From contig JAXBDG010000007.1 in NCBI GenBank assembly GCA_036320915.1, positions 682,001 through 746,000 of the forward strand: 64,000 nucleotides of DNA, given 5' to 3'. Shown piece after piece: positions 30,801 through 43,951 of the stretch (the first letter of the stretch is position 1; each line of letters opens with the position of its first letter). The DNA comes from Linnemannia elongata (Eukaryota; Mortierellomycota; Mortierellomycetes; Mortierellales; Mortierellaceae). The position numbers and the translations under genes were made by a program. The notes under the pieces were generated by a model. It saw only the letters and a program-made list of their open reading frames with translations, searched no databases and was not told where the DNA came from.

Positions 30801-32411
30801 TTATGCCTCCTTGGTCTGGACAGCATTCATGGGATCGTCCATGTTCTGGACAGTGATGGGAGGAGTGCTGACAAAGTGACCATCGTGCATGAATCCTCCA
30901 CCATTCTCAATCTCCTGTGCACCTCCCTTCGTCATATCGCCCAGAAGCCCATGCTTGTTCTTCCGACTCAAGCTCAACCTGCGCGTCACCTCGGCAAAAG
31001 GTTTGTCCTTGGGCAACTCTGTCAATGCCTCTAATTTGAACCCTTCACCCAGCTGGATCTGACCAGATGTGAAAGAGCTTGTCCGACTGCGGTTCCTGGA
31101 TCGTGAACCGTCGGCGTTGGGAGTCCAAGCGCCAGCACCCCAGGAAGACGTCCGAGACCGTCCTTGGACCGCACCGGCGGGATTCAAGAAGAAGAAGACG
31201 TCGTCCGCATCCGAATCGTCCGCGCGTTCCCATTCAAATCGCCCATCCATGCCAAGCCACTGGTTGATGGGTTGTGTTGCCGTGTTCATAGTATTGAAGA
31301 TGGTCTGGGCCAGGTTGGTGCCAGATGCAGAGCGAGATGCAGCGCGGCTAGGACGGTCATGGGGGGAAGGATCCAAAATCCGCTTGGAATCAAAGTCGGG
31401 ATAAATCTCTGGTGCGAGTTCATTAATGAGCGCCGTGATGGTCTTTTGGAGTTCAGCACGCGATCGTCGGAGCTCGTTCATCGTGTTCTCCTCACCAGGG
31501 ATGATGGACAAGAACAAGGGACGAATCGACTTGAAGATATCAACACCGACCTCTCCAAACCTGATGCTGGCATAGGTCACAAAGGGAATACAAGCCCAGG
31601 CAGCCCAGGCAATGAAGAACCGGGTCGTGAGCGAAATGTCGAGTTGTCCACAGAGAATAAAGACGATCACAGAGTAGGAGAAGTAGAGGACGGGCATCAA
31701 TCCGAGGGCCACCAAGAGTTTCCATGTAGCCAAAACGTCTCGCCCCGCAATCTTGACTGTCGATGCAGCAAGAGCCTCTGTTGGATATGCGATGTAAAAA
31801 GAGATAAGCCATGTAAGATATTTTTGCATTGTTTGGGTTTTTTTGCGCCCAGCCCACTCCCAACAAAATTCAGGAACACACGCATGCTATTCATATTGTT
31901 TACCTTTAGCCTTCTTGTTACTGATAACTCGGGCGACAATAGCGACGGGAAGGTTCATAAGAGTTCTATAAGGTGAAAAGCAACAGTATTAGCATGCTAT
32001 CTCGCATATCATCTGAGTCAGCAGCTATGTAATGTTAAAGATGCAAAGATCCTCTTACCCAGGCAGGGCCAAAAGACTCAAGAAGATCATCTGGGCGACT
32101 CTGGTGATCAAAAGCTCAAAGGCATGCCTCCTGGTGGTGTGGATGTTGACTTGGTGATCGCGGAGTCCATGGTAACGAAGCTGAGTGTTGTAGTGCATGA
32201 CTTTATCCTTGGTCTCAATCACCTTTGGGTTGTCTTTGAAGCGCAAATAACCAGCTACGAAACGGCGGTTGAGCTCGACGACCTGGGAAATTTGAAGTTT
32301 ACGATGGGTCGGCTTGTACAAACGGCGAGCCGCTTGGATCACCTAGAAACGTTCAAACATGAATAGAGGAGGAAGGGAGTTAGTCAACTTGCTTCGTGGT
32401 GAATACTTTAC

Positions 32412-32450
<39 letters not shown>

Positions 32451-34361
32451 GGAGATGCGTTACCATGAGGGTTTCGTAATCAGGAGAGTTGAGAGTAACG
32501 TTCTTCAGAGCATCATAAATAGTATCCAACAGCTTTCCACAGGCCTCACGCTTGTCTGCGCCTCCTCTCTTGTACATTTCAACAAGCTCTGGAGGAACGG
32601 TGAGAGGCTCGCCAAACTCGACAACGGCGCGGGATCGGAAGCGGTGAGGGTGGAAGTAGTTGAGTCCACAGGTGACAATTTTGAGGTCGAGAGAAGGGTT
32701 GGCGGCCAAAGCACCCAGCGCCATGATGGTAACACCAGCTGCATTGTAAAATTTGCAGGATGGAGGGTGAAAAGAAAAAACCCGGGTCAGTGCTTGTTGT
32801 ACTTTTGCGCCTCTTGTAACTGAGCATTGTGTAGCGGGGCAAGCTAAATAAAAAGGGTGTCCATCCATACCTTTCAGGGGTAACATTTCGGCGCGGTCGT
32901 GAGAACCACCCTCAGGGAAGATTCCGACGCAGTGGCCAGCATTGAGACGCTCAAAGACAGTCTTGTAGACATTAGACTGGTCCATGTGGGGCATGCATTT
33001 GTACTTGGATCCATCCGTACTGGTTAGGGCCTCAATAGCCTTCAATTCCTTGAACTCCTTCTTGATGATGAGCTCGGTGTCAGAGATGATCTCGACGACA
33101 GCCGAGGTGCCGATATCCTTGGGGAGCGCAATCTGATCGCCCACCATGAGTTCTTTTGTAAACTTTGTGCCAAGTCCAGTGATGCGAAGAGGGTCGCTGT
33201 AGCGGTCCCCAAGCTTGATAGTTCCCGAGCCGGCCTTGGCCAAATCCTGCGGGCGCTCAACAGGGACTATTTTTTCAATTAAAGGAGAAAATGAAAGGTC
33301 AATGCCATGTCGTCACACACACACGCCAAGGGAGGAGGTCAAGGCGATACTCTGTTTCTGCATGATCAAGAACCACGCGACATGGCCCATGGTAGAGCAT
33401 CAAAAATGAGGGCGAGAGAAAGGACGACGACGATTGACGAGGTAAGCGAGCAAATGGTGAATTGGGTCTAGACAAGGGCACGATTGGTTGTTTTGGAGTT
33501 GCTGTTCTCTTTTCTGTTTCTTTTCTTCTTTTTTGATGTCTGGCGATGAACTGTAAAAAAAGTCAAAAAGGGAGACAGTGCCCGAGACAAAGCAAAAACA
33601 AGCTCGACTTGGACTTTGACGATGTCTTTGTGCTTCCGTCCTCTCCCCGCACACCCCATGGTTCCAGAAGAAAAGAAGGCAATAGGGCATTGGGGCGAAT
33701 AGAATCGTCTGGATGCGTTTGTTTTCCCACGTATCCTCTATTGTCCTTATCAATCCACTTTCACTCCCCATCACGTCGGCCACTACATTTTCTTGATCTT
33801 TCTCGGTGCAGCCTTTTTTTCTCTTCTCGCCACGCCCTCATTTTCGTTTCTCCTGTTTGTCGGATACTTGTTGCTTGTTGACATACTTGCGTTCATTGAT
33901 CGTCCCATGAGACCGATCCACTTGCGGTCCATGGACTTTTTGGCGGCCAAGAATGAGATGCGTCTACCGCACTCGCGCATCAGCACGATGGGGTCAACAA
34001 ACTACTCGACAAAAAAATATAATCATGCACAAAAGCGAAACAGACACGACGTTAGAAAGGCGCATAGAAAAATAAAACGACCATTGAGCGAAACACGGGG
34101 CAAGGAGTCGTCGGTTCACGTCGCCCGGTGAAAAACACCAAAACAAGGCTCAAAGGAGTATTTTCGTTATGCTTGCTTTATGCGGGGAATATAAAAAAGC
34201 AAAAAGTTCCAACGAACCTGGTTGGCATGAGGACCAGCGACAAAGATGACGGGTCCTTGTTTAGGGACCTTGTGGGCACCACGGGGTCGAATCTCTCGAA
34301 AGAAGATGTCGAGGAGGAGGGTGAAGAAGAAGGAGACAAAGTCATAGATCTGGAGACCCAT
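30801..34361 (-). CDS. Glycerol-3-phosphate/DHAP acyltransferase (Sct1/Gpt2 family)
   Basis: Seven exons join in phase: 34361-34218, 34001-33887, 33266-32871, 32738-32464, 32342-32059, 31965-31904 and 31777-30801, giving 750 residues. Acyltransferase block I is GPHANQFVDPIVLM, assembled precisely across the first intron. Further blocks are ISFLAAKKS, then [27 protein letters not shown] (FPEGG phosphate-binding block), then VTCGLNYFHPHRFRSRAVVEFGEP. The C-terminal half has several membrane segments (FLSLLALPG, LVALGLMPVLYFSYSVIVFIL, FIAWAAWACIPF) and an Arg/Ser-rich cytosolic tail. It makes lysophosphatidic acid, the first step of phospholipid and triacylglycerol synthesis, at the ER. Length and layout match the yeast Sct1/Gpt2 enzymes. 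Intron 4 holds a 31-base A tract. It converges with the Ctr gene. Confidence 0.93.
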
Positions 34362-34509
34362 GGCTGGTTATTGTTCCTTTTACTGGTTGGTTGGAATGAG
34401 TGTTGGTTGAGTGAGGTGTAGGTGGGAGGCCTTGTGTTGCTGTTGCTGGTATACAGAGAAAGAAGAAAGCAAAAGAGCAACAAGGTCGGGTATTGGTCGT
34501 TAAAGAGTG

Positions 34510-34511
<2 letters not shown>

Positions 34512-34586
<75 letters not shown>
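34512..34586. repeat. (AG)n microsatellite in the acyltransferase 5' region
   Basis: About 37 uninterrupted AG units lie 151 bp upstream of the acyltransferase start codon. It reads as CT repeats in the direction of that gene and is probably in its promoter or leader. Confidence 0.92.
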
Positions 34587-34590
<4 letters not shown>

Positions 34591-36326
34591 AAGGATGTGT
34601 ACAAAGTAGGGAGGAAGTGGTGGCGGGTGGAAGGAGAAGGAGCAGGGGGAAGAGGAGGGTCGTAACGTAAGAAAGAAAAAGAGAAATTAAAAAGAGGTTT
34701 GAAGCGAGGCCAAGAAAGAAGAGTAAGAACAGACGGCGGATGCTCCTTTTGGGTTTGCACCTCCGAGGTCTCTTTTGCTATCGCTCACATCAATCATTGC
34801 GACCTTAGCCAATATTATTAGTATTTCTTTTACAACTTATTGTTCTACATCACTCTGTGATTCTTCATCCTCCAAGTTGTGTTCAGGTACCATCACTAAC
34901 AGTTTTCCGTCTGTCGGTGATGATCGACCATGATTGGCCGCTACCTCTGAATGGTCTCATACTTGTTTTCCCATCGGTGCCATCACCAGCAATATGCACT
35001 AATCGAAAGGTACCATGGCTTGTCCATCCCTCCAAACAACCCCCACTTGCACTGCACTTACTCACTCCCCACTTGTCGGAGTCTATTCCTGAGAGGTTCA
35101 GCTTGCCTCATGGTCAGCCGGGGTGGTGTGATACACTGACACAGATAGGCCATTCCCTGTGGCCGCCGTGCACGTGCATGTGTCTTCTTATCCTTCCCTA
35201 TCCCTTTTCTGAACTACCCCTCCGGTCCCCTTCCGGCTCTCAGTCAGAATCGCGCCACTGGACCGACGGTAGAGTTATCGGTCTCCATCTGTCTTGGGCG
35301 TCTGTTTTTCTGTCCAACACGGTTGCAGAGTGAAAGTGTGTCTATCTGTGTGTGTGTGAGTGGAGCAGGTAACCCACACAAACTAATTACATTGCTCTCC
35401 ATAGTTGGAACCTACCTGGCTCTTTTTTACTTTCTCCGATCACTCGTTTGCTTTTTCTTTCTTTCACATGGGCATTCATTAACGCTATTGTTGCGGATCA
35501 TCCACTTCTGGTAGAAAAGGACCATGGTCTGTCCGTTCCATCCCGTAATTCACCTTGTTACATATGTCAACCTCTCTCAAAGGCTGTGGTCCAGACGAAC
35601 AGGATTGTAACAGCCAACTTATAAACGGTCAGGCCACATTCCGCCCTGCTCAATTTCTCTTGACTAATCGAGCATTTCGCTTGTATCACAAACCGTGGTT
35701 TATGTGTACCTTGTGCGTTGTTCGTTCTCACCTGTCAGACATGTTTCTAGGGTGGATACCCTTTTGTCTCCTCCCTGCCTCTCTCCCCTGCTGGACATTT
35801 TGTAGAGTTGGCTCTTGTTTTTAATGCTAAGCTATTCTTGTGTACTTGCAAACATGTGCTACTCTTTTTATTTGTCCGCGATTTTAATTGTCGAGGATCA
35901 AAGGTACATGCATGCATGGAGCCATTCGCAACGCACACCGTAAACAATCTACTCATTTTAGGTCCATGCCAGGGACAATACAGCCTGGCTTGTTTTAGCA
36001 TTCCTGGATCGTCGTATTATTGACCTTTGACACACCTTCCCCCTGCCGCTATTTATTTTATTTTCCTTGGGCAGTCAATGGAGACCACAATGAACACTCC
36101 ACGCCATCCGCCAGGCTAGGAAATAAAAAAAAAAGATGTGACAATAGGTCAGACCCGTAGCAAATCTGTGAGGGCACGCAGAGTCGCTAGGATAAAAAAA
36201 AAGGAGGTCGTTGAACCTCTGAGTTTGATGTCAGACAAACCACGGAGACGGATCAAACATCATATCGAAGCTGAAGTCGTCCCGTCCGTCCCCCCCTTTT
36301 AGCCTATGACTAAGATCATGAAGGAG

Positions 36327-36357
<31 letters not shown>

Positions 36358-36818
36358 GGAAAGTGAGTGAGTGAGCGAGCGAGAAAGAGATGGGTCAGAC
36401 GGGAAAAGACGCTCTCAAGTCGAAAAAGAAAGAAAGAAAAAAAAGAAAGAATCGTACTTATAGTGAGGAAGGGGAGAATAAAAATACATGGCTGCGAGTG
36501 TCCACTTTGTCCAACCTGTGCCTGAGAACCATGGGCTGGATAGGAGTTTGATAAATACGCGCTGATGGCACTCACCCTTTAATTGCTGAATTAGTCAATT
36601 TTTGAGACGAAGCGCCTCTTTGAAGGCCATAAACAGATGGCCCAAGAGTCAAGGCTCTCGTGTTGCAAGGGAAGGAAGGGCGGGAAACAAGAACACGCTG
36701 AGCCTTTGTTTTTTTGTTGTTTACTCTTGTCGTGATGATATTGCAGTGGGAGAGTGAGAGTGATGGCCAAGGCACAGACGAAAAGGCACGAGAGTGGTCC
36801 ATCTCAACAACGACTTGC

Positions 36819-36881
<63 letters not shown>

Positions 36882-37637
36882 AAGAAAGAGATGAGGAAGG
36901 GAAGTGATCACGGTACCAAGCTTGTTTGTTCGTGGCTAGGAAATGAAGCCCCTTCCCGCCTTTTGCTGTCGTTTTGCTCTTTGCCTCCTCACTTTCACGT
37001 CTGGTCCCCTTCGTCCCATCCCTTCTTCTTTCATCCACTCCTTCCCTCTTTTCTCTCTATCTCTTTCTGCCACTCTTTCACTCTCCCAATCCCTCACTCT
37101 CTCTCTCCACTCTCCCGTCCCATTGAAGCTGGCCAGAGTGAAAGACTGACGGCGACCAGATCCACCTTCCCCATCTCCCACCTTGCCCACAAACCACATC
37201 TCTTGTAACGACCACACACTCGCACACGCAAACATCTTCACCTCACACTATCACACTACAACGACCCTATTCGCCCTCCTTTACCCTCCCTCTCCCAACT
37301 CATCACCTTGGTTCCTTGACTTTACGACGGCAACTCACACCTCTCTCCCCCCACCAACGAACGAACAAACCAACAACAGCTACGTTCCCTTTCACCTGTC
37401 ATAACTCTTCCACCACGCTCCTAATCTACATCATCGTCGTTAAGCGCTAATTTATACCATCATATATCCAACCAGTCCACGACCGCTTTTCACCCACCTT
37501 GACCAACCCCTTCAGCTTTGTACAACACCGACAACTCCATTCCTTTAACACAATTCTCAAAGATAACACTTGGTGACACCCAACCCAGGCCCACAGTCGT
37601 CCCAACCTCAACCACCTCTTCCTCGCCATCACACACA
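34587..37637. other. Gene-poor 3 kb intergenic region
   Basis: No coding frame with family resemblance was found on either strand. It includes GA-rich tracts at about 36331-36346 and 36852-36890, a 24-base A run at 36828-36851, and a CT/CA-rich stretch at 36980-37637 that probably holds the promoter and leader of the following gene. It could hold non-coding transcripts, but nothing in the sequence proves it. Confidence 0.45.
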
Positions 37638-40225
37638 ATGGGCTTCCGGCCTAATAAATTCCTCCACGGATCATTGTGGATTCAAGCTGTAAGCACTATC
37701 ATGGGAGAGGAGGTCTCATGTGCGACAACTAAATTGGCAATTTAAACATTTTCGACAACAAGCAGCACCCTGACCAAAATCGCACTTTTCAACGATAGAC
37801 TGCCTTGGTTATTCTGACGTCTTTGCTTGCAGACTCGAGTGCCTGGATCGGGGCCATACTTGCAGCATTTGGTCTATGCTTTGTCTGTGTCGGCATTGGA
37901 GCAGCTCATATGATGAGTCTTGGGTACCTGTATTCTGTACGTGAATGGACTCTTTACCACAATCATGCTTCTATTGTACTCAGGTTTTTATTTACATGAA
38001 TGCATAAAAGAAGATTTATCTGACCTTGTGCCACTCAACCCACCAAAAGAAAATACTAATTACATGTTTTCCCTTGCCCCTCCTTTTTTATTATGTAAAA
38101 TTGTTGTATCTCACTCGATCGACTTCAACAACAATATCAACAATAACAGTATGCCACCCTTGTTGGTGTCTGGAATCTCCTTGCAGTAACGCACTCCCTA
38201 ATTATCTGTGGTTTGATTACGCTACCAAACGAGACGATCGATCCTACCCTACTCCAAGGCCAAAAAATCGCCGACGGTGAGATAGACACCCTCAAAATCG
38301 CCGTACCTGTCCTCTATGGAATCCAGGCCTGCTCATGGCTATTCTCTCTGGTCTGCCTTGTCTGCCTGCGTGTCGTCGCCTCCGACGACGTGACGCATGG
38401 GTTCGAGATTCAGGATCCCAAGAGGGAATCAGTGACTCACAGCCTGGAGGGTATTCAGTACAGCCGGGAGGGGCAGAGGAGAAGCAAACGGTCCAGTCGC
38501 AGCTTCATGGGCTTCAGACAGTCTGGCGTTGCGCCCCTTGAATCAAACTCCCATGGAGCCGGCACATTGGAACAGCAACAGCAAAAGTACACACACATGA
38601 GTCGACAGGACGCCCACAGCTATGGCACGTACGAGATGCAGGAGCCCGAAAAATCGTGGATGACAGGGGAGCGACGATCCAGTCAGGACAGCAACATCAT
38701 CATCTTCCCCAAAGACAAGAGGATATCGCAGGTCGTACTCACCTTCAGGGACGACATCAGCAAGGACTCTGACATGACACTTGCGAATCTGACCAAACCG
38801 GCGCCCGCAGTGACAAATGGGAGCGTTTTGGAGGCGAGGACAGTGTTCATCACCAACCACCACTATGGATTGGGCGATATGCTGTTTGATCAGCCAGGAG
38901 AGTCCCTGTCGGACATGATCTTCAAGGCTGTCCAACCATTGTCTATGAACTTGGACCACAAGGAGACCTTCAAGGGGGGTTACACCAAGGAGACCGCGAC
39001 TAGGGTCAGCCACGACTCTGAGCAAACCGACTCTGACACAAGAGCCGAATCTCCAACCTTCTCGCCAAAGTCACCCACACTCTCAGCAACAACTACTCTG
39101 GATGAGTTCAGGGTAACAGAGCAGGATGGAAAGCAGGAGGGCGTTGTGACCGAACTGGAATTGACTCCTACCAGCGACAGTGGAGTCAACCTCTCGAGCG
39201 AACTTGGAGATGACCCATACTCGCAGCCCGGCCAGATTTCCTATGAGGAGTGGATCTCGCGCCAACAAGGAACCAACTCTGCAGCACTACCCTTGAAATA
39301 CCCCGACCACGTCCCTACGGTGCCAGAACGTCGATCCTCCTTGACTCAACCGACACATTACTCGCCTTACTCTGCAGACGAGAATAATCTGAACCACTAC
39401 GATCACCACGGCCAATTTGACTCACCAGCAATGCAGCCCAACACTCCTGGCGCACACCCTTACTCCGGCGACAACTCTAGCACCACAACTCCCGACCCTT
39501 CCCATGTACAGTCCACCACCCATCCTACCCCCCCACCACGTCCTAAACCCAGTCTTGCATCCATCCCACTTCAGTACTGGCGGAACCGCAACAACAGCAA
39601 CAGCAACAACAATCACGCAGATGAATCTTCCCCATCAAGTCCACCCTCAAGTAACTCCTCGGTGCCATTCAGTCTCGCCAGCACCTTTTCGAAAAAGAAG
39701 CGCCTGCCTCCAACACTACCAACTGCAGACTCTCTTCCTCAACCACCACCTCTCATTATCCCCACAATTGTCCTCCACCCAGACGAGGAAGATGGCGAGC
39801 CAGCCCGAGTACTTTCCGAGATGGATATCGAATACCTTTCGACCATGCCTCCAGCCCCACTCCGGCCACTGATCCCATCTTGGGAGGAGGGCGAGGAGGA
39901 CGAGTACTACGACCAGGATATCAATGAAGGATACGACTATGACGATTACCATCAGGGATACGAGCAAGAATATGAGGAGGAAGGGGAAGGTGAAGAAGAG
40001 ATTGGCGAGATCATGGATGAGGAAGAGGATATGAATGTTGTGATGGATATGAATAATGGAGGAGCGAAGGAGGTAATCAGTAGTGGGGTTGTTGGGCGAT
40101 TGGAACAACCAGGAGTGAATGCTGAGGTGGAGTACGACCCGTATGCACTGGATGTCCCAATTCACCTTGAGATTGACTTGCAGGGGTTGGAGCAAGGCGA
40201 TATAACTGGATACGGATACATCTGA
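37638..40225 (+). CDS. Four-helix membrane protein with long disordered tail, unknown function
   Basis: The gene model has three exons: 37638-37688, 37799-37940 and 38187-40225, giving 743 residues. The N-terminal part has about four hydrophobic helices: ATALVILTSLLA, WIGAILAAFGLCFVCVGIGAA, HSLIICGLITL, and a fourth around residues 98-118 (SWLFSLVCLVCLRVV). After that the protein is hydrophilic and low-complexity, with Ser, Pro, Asn and Gln runs and an acidic Asp/Glu/Tyr-rich segment near the end (DEYYDQDINEGYDYDDYH). I do not recognise the family. The second donor (GTGAAT at 37941) was chosen because the earlier GTACGT at 37937 would put the last exon out of phase. An extra small exon in that intron remains possible. 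Confidence 0.68.
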
Positions 40226-40602
40226 CCTCGTCTTGCTTCATTCCCTCCACACGTCTCTTCAATATTGCTACGTAGCCCATACTTGCATATAAAACCACCT
40301 TTTCATTCATATGTTCACATGCCAGATGCCAGTTCATACAAGTGTTGCTTCAATCAAAGGCTTTTTTCTTTGATCCACATCCTTCATCAAGGTTACTGAA
40401 AGAAAACAATCAAATAGGGGTGCCTGAAAGTGGGCTTAGCAGGGCATTGATTGGCGATTCCTTTCTCTTTTCTCTGAGTTCGTCCCACGCTAATTCGCCA
40501 AGTTGAACGCAAGAATTCTCTGGTTCTTTCACCTCTACTCCTCCCTTCATTCGCCTTCATTCGCCTTCATTCCCCCTTACTTCTCGCCAACATTTCATCA
40601 AC

Positions 40603-43600
40603 ATGTTGTTCATACCACACAAGCTACAGCAGCAGTTCTTGCTTGGCCTTCCTCCCTCACCTCCACTCTCTCAATCCTCTTCATCCTCTTCATCTCCACC
40701 TCCTTCTTCAATCAAATGTAACGAGCAAACACCTCGCGAACGCGCCTCGCAACTTTTGATTCAGTCGCCATCTACCCTCTACCCTTACCCACCAAAGATA
40801 AACGTAGCTCACAACTCTTTGCATGGTCTGGACGGTGCCAGTTTGAGCCCAAGTTTCGGTACAGCTAGGCCGGCTCTCTCGCAGACTCCGATAGCTGATC
40901 GTTTTACTCGACCTGGCTTCACCTTCACCATCACCGACTCCTCAACAGAGTCTTGGCGGCAACCGGCATCATCTACCAGTCTTGAGTCTCAAGTCAGTGA
41001 TATGTCCAACTTCAACCCGTCGACAGTATCGCCATTAAGATTTAGCAGGACTTCTTCGCCCAGCATGGATTTTTTGTACTTAAAACACAGCCTTGACGCC
41101 ATAGCGTGTGAGGGAGAGGAGGGAAGGGAGGAGGAAGGCTCAAGACAAGATAGGGTTGGTAATCGCCCTCTTTCAACTCTGGAGCAAGGCTTTCACGTCG
41201 CCGAAGAACTCTTCATTCAGGATATTGGTGGCGCAGGACCAGATATTAAGCCACCTTATACACCAAGTCTCACCATCATCGACATTCAACATCCATCCGA
41301 TGATGCTGGCCATCACGAGCAGAGCCCTGTGCAGCCTTCAAAGACACTTCAGAACATCAAGAAGTCGCTGCGTAATTGTGAGTACAATGCACTCTTTCAT
41401 GGTTTCTTTTTCAGTGTGATATAGAAACCGCCGATACTTTACTTAATGCAACGCTCATTTACACACTCTTTCACTTTCATAGTCGGTCGACTTGTCAAGA
41501 AGCCATGGACTAGAATCAGGCAGAAAAGCGATAACACCTCCAAAAACGAAGAACCACATGCTCCTCAACCCCTCAACATCTCTGCTACAAGCGACCAAGA
41601 ACATCACCCGCATCACAGCAATAACAACCACATTCACAACATCCAACCAGAACGACCAGCGCAGTTTCCATTTCCAACCAAGACCGCCAACCACTCTCAC
41701 CTCTTGCGCCAGCCAACTAATTCAGCAGAGTTTCAAAAAAATACAGCTATGTACCTTGACGAATCTCGACATCGCGAAAGGCAGCATCGGCGGGCGCTCA
41801 AGAGACTCAAGTCGATTGGACAGTTTCGAAGGCGACCAAACTTGATCCCTAAGATGACGGAGGGTCGCATCACCGAGCCAGTTGAGGTTGCTAGGATCCG
41901 AAGAGCGTACACTCAGCGAAGCCCTGATGGCAGGAGACTAGGTCAAAGTGAAAGGATGAAGGAGTCACTATTGGAGAGGGTGAACCGGCAAATGCGGGCT
42001 CAGGTTCAGGAATGGAGAGTCACTCGTCTGTCGTTGTCGCAATCTCAAGTTCACAGCTCTTTGATGTCTACTCCAGCTACTGCAGTCGTGACTGTTCCTC
42101 TTCACGACGAAGCCGTCGAGTCGCGTCCATCCATGCGGTGGACAATCAGTACCCGTGTACCTGGGAGTAGATCGACGTGCAAGGGAGGAAACCCAACACT
42201 GGCACCCAAGAGTCGATTTGCATTCCACTGGAACAGGTATGTGAGCAAGAAACTGGCAGTCCTTCGAGAGTCACCCCAAGAAACAGAACTGGCCCACGAG
42301 GACGAGAAGAAGAGGTCTTCCTGTCATCGCTCCGATCAGAGAAGTCCTTGCCACAGTCAAGTCCCAAGGCTATTGCGACGATGCAACAGTCTTACCTCCC
42401 GCTGTCGTCCATCCGCTCCCTCTTCGCCAATCTATCTCACTGTTCATGCAGGATCTACTTTGTCCACTCTTCAGAGCAGCATCGCACGCAACAGACACTC
42501 GTATATGTCTCCTCGACCTAATTTGGATTCTGCGCCCAACAGTCGTCGATCATCCAGATTCTTGTTGCCAATTGCCGAGGCTTCGAATCGACTCAGCGTG
42601 GTCTCTATGGTGTCATGCAACTCTGCAGTGTCAGGTGTATCGTCCATGGCCAACAGCATCTATTCTGTTCTCTCAGAGGACTGGAACCGCCCTTTCTTCT
42701 TTGCTCAATCCAAGAGTCACCGCTGCCCGACAAGTCTCCAGAATAACGTGCGTGCTCTGCCTCCTTACGACCAGATCACAGCATCTATTACCATAACTAG
42801 GATCCAGAAAGCCAACACACGCCAACAGATGACTGCAGCGTCAGAAAGAGTGCGATCCAGAAGCCTGCGAAATCAAGATGGATCTGTTTTTCAGCTGACC
42901 CCTGGACACGAGCTGCAATCGAATGATATCCGCATCACCTGGCGAGAGGTCACGGAGAGCATCGTGGAGGATAATGACGACCCAGCCTTGGCGATTTCTC
43001 TGCCTTGTTTGTCTGCTCTGCCCAAGGTCAAGGATAGCCTTGGATTTATCGAGTATGACGACAATAGTGACGAGGATGAGGAAGAGAGTCAAGATCAAAG
43101 GCTCCAGTCTACTATTTCAGATATTACCAACATTCCAACCACCCAGTGTGATGTGTTTTCAGAGTGCCCTGGGACCGACGACTGGATTTTGGTAAGTCCG
43201 AGCAAACCCATTCTCGACGTCAACGACACTAGCGCGATGATTGCCGCAGGAATTGACCCGTCAGAGCCACATCCGAATCCAGAGTCTTTTTACTGTCTCC
43301 ACCATCCCGCAGAACACCAAGCAAGCATACACAACGAGTCCCAGGAAATAAGCACAGGCGCTGACGCGGGCACCCCCAGTAGCAGTTCCCATCACGAACT
43401 CAGTAGCGGCCTCTCCTCCGATGATCTAGTCGATAACTCTACGTTCACTCAATACTTTCACTCTGTCTTCACCAAGACCATGCAGCCCATCACCACGTAT
43501 CTACAGAAGACTCAAAAAAGCCGTGTTGTTCAGAAATGGATCTGCAAACCTTTGAAGGGCGCTTTCTCAAGTCAATCGCAACGATCGACTCACTGCACGG

Positions 43601-43803
43601 TGACAGAGATCCGAAGAGCAGGTCCAGGGTTGGATCAATCGTACTCGGATACAGTGAACAGCGCGAGCGCTAAAGAATGGCTTCGCCAGCTCCCTGGAGG
43701 CCATGCGTCTGCAGGCAGGTTTGACCGGGACTGGTTAGATGCTCAGCCCTTTTCCTCTTCCTCTTCCTTTGCCCAACGCGACGCGCGTAAAAAAGTGGAA
43801 TAA
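40603..43803 (+). CDS. Large low-complexity protein, unknown function
   Basis: Two exons (40603-41377 and 41483-43803) join in phase to give 1031 residues. The intron is 105 nt with GTGAGT...TAG ends. The protein is rich in Ser, Pro, Thr and charged residues, with a Ser/Pro run near residue 25 and an Asp/Glu run (DDNSDEDEEES) around residue 800. The basic segments FGRLVKKPWTRIRQK and RHRERQHRRALKRLKSIGQFRRRPN could bind nucleic acid or importin. No catalytic domain or membrane helix was seen. The near C-terminal stretch FTQYFHSVFTKTMQPITTYLQKTQ looks like an amphipathic helix and may be a conserved core. It is transcribed in the same direction as DHX29, only 148 bp upstream of its start codon. 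Confidence 0.7.
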
Positions 43804-43851
43804 AAAAAAAGGCAGCGGCCTACAGTCACGTGCTATAAACTGCGGGCAAGG

Positions 43852-43882
<31 letters not shown>
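43852..43882. repeat. 31-base A tract between the orphan gene and DHX29
   Basis: It lies 48 bp after one stop codon and 69 bp before the DHX29 start, so it must fall in a 3' UTR or the DHX29 promoter. Confidence 0.85.
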
Positions 43883-43883
<1 letters not shown>

Positions 43884-43951
43884 GATCAGCCTCATGCGAA
43901 AGACACTTTTCATTCCCCACTTCCCATTCAACCACTAAACACCCACACGAC

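Noticed and set aside
31164..31976. 270-codon plus-strand open frame
   Set aside because: It lies entirely antisense to the last exons of the acyltransferase, whose motifs and phases are clear. Its composition shows no domain.
34500..34760. Open frame coding for alternating Ser-Leu
   Set aside because: It is only the translation of the AG/CT microsatellite.
35555..36023. Possible small genes in the 35-36 kb region
   Set aside because: The frames have random-looking composition, no homology I recognise and no supporting splice pattern.
37937..38186. Donor GTACGT at 37937 for the four-helix membrane protein
   Set aside because: It leaves the next exon out of phase unless an unseen exon is added. 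The donor at 37941 joins in phase without one.
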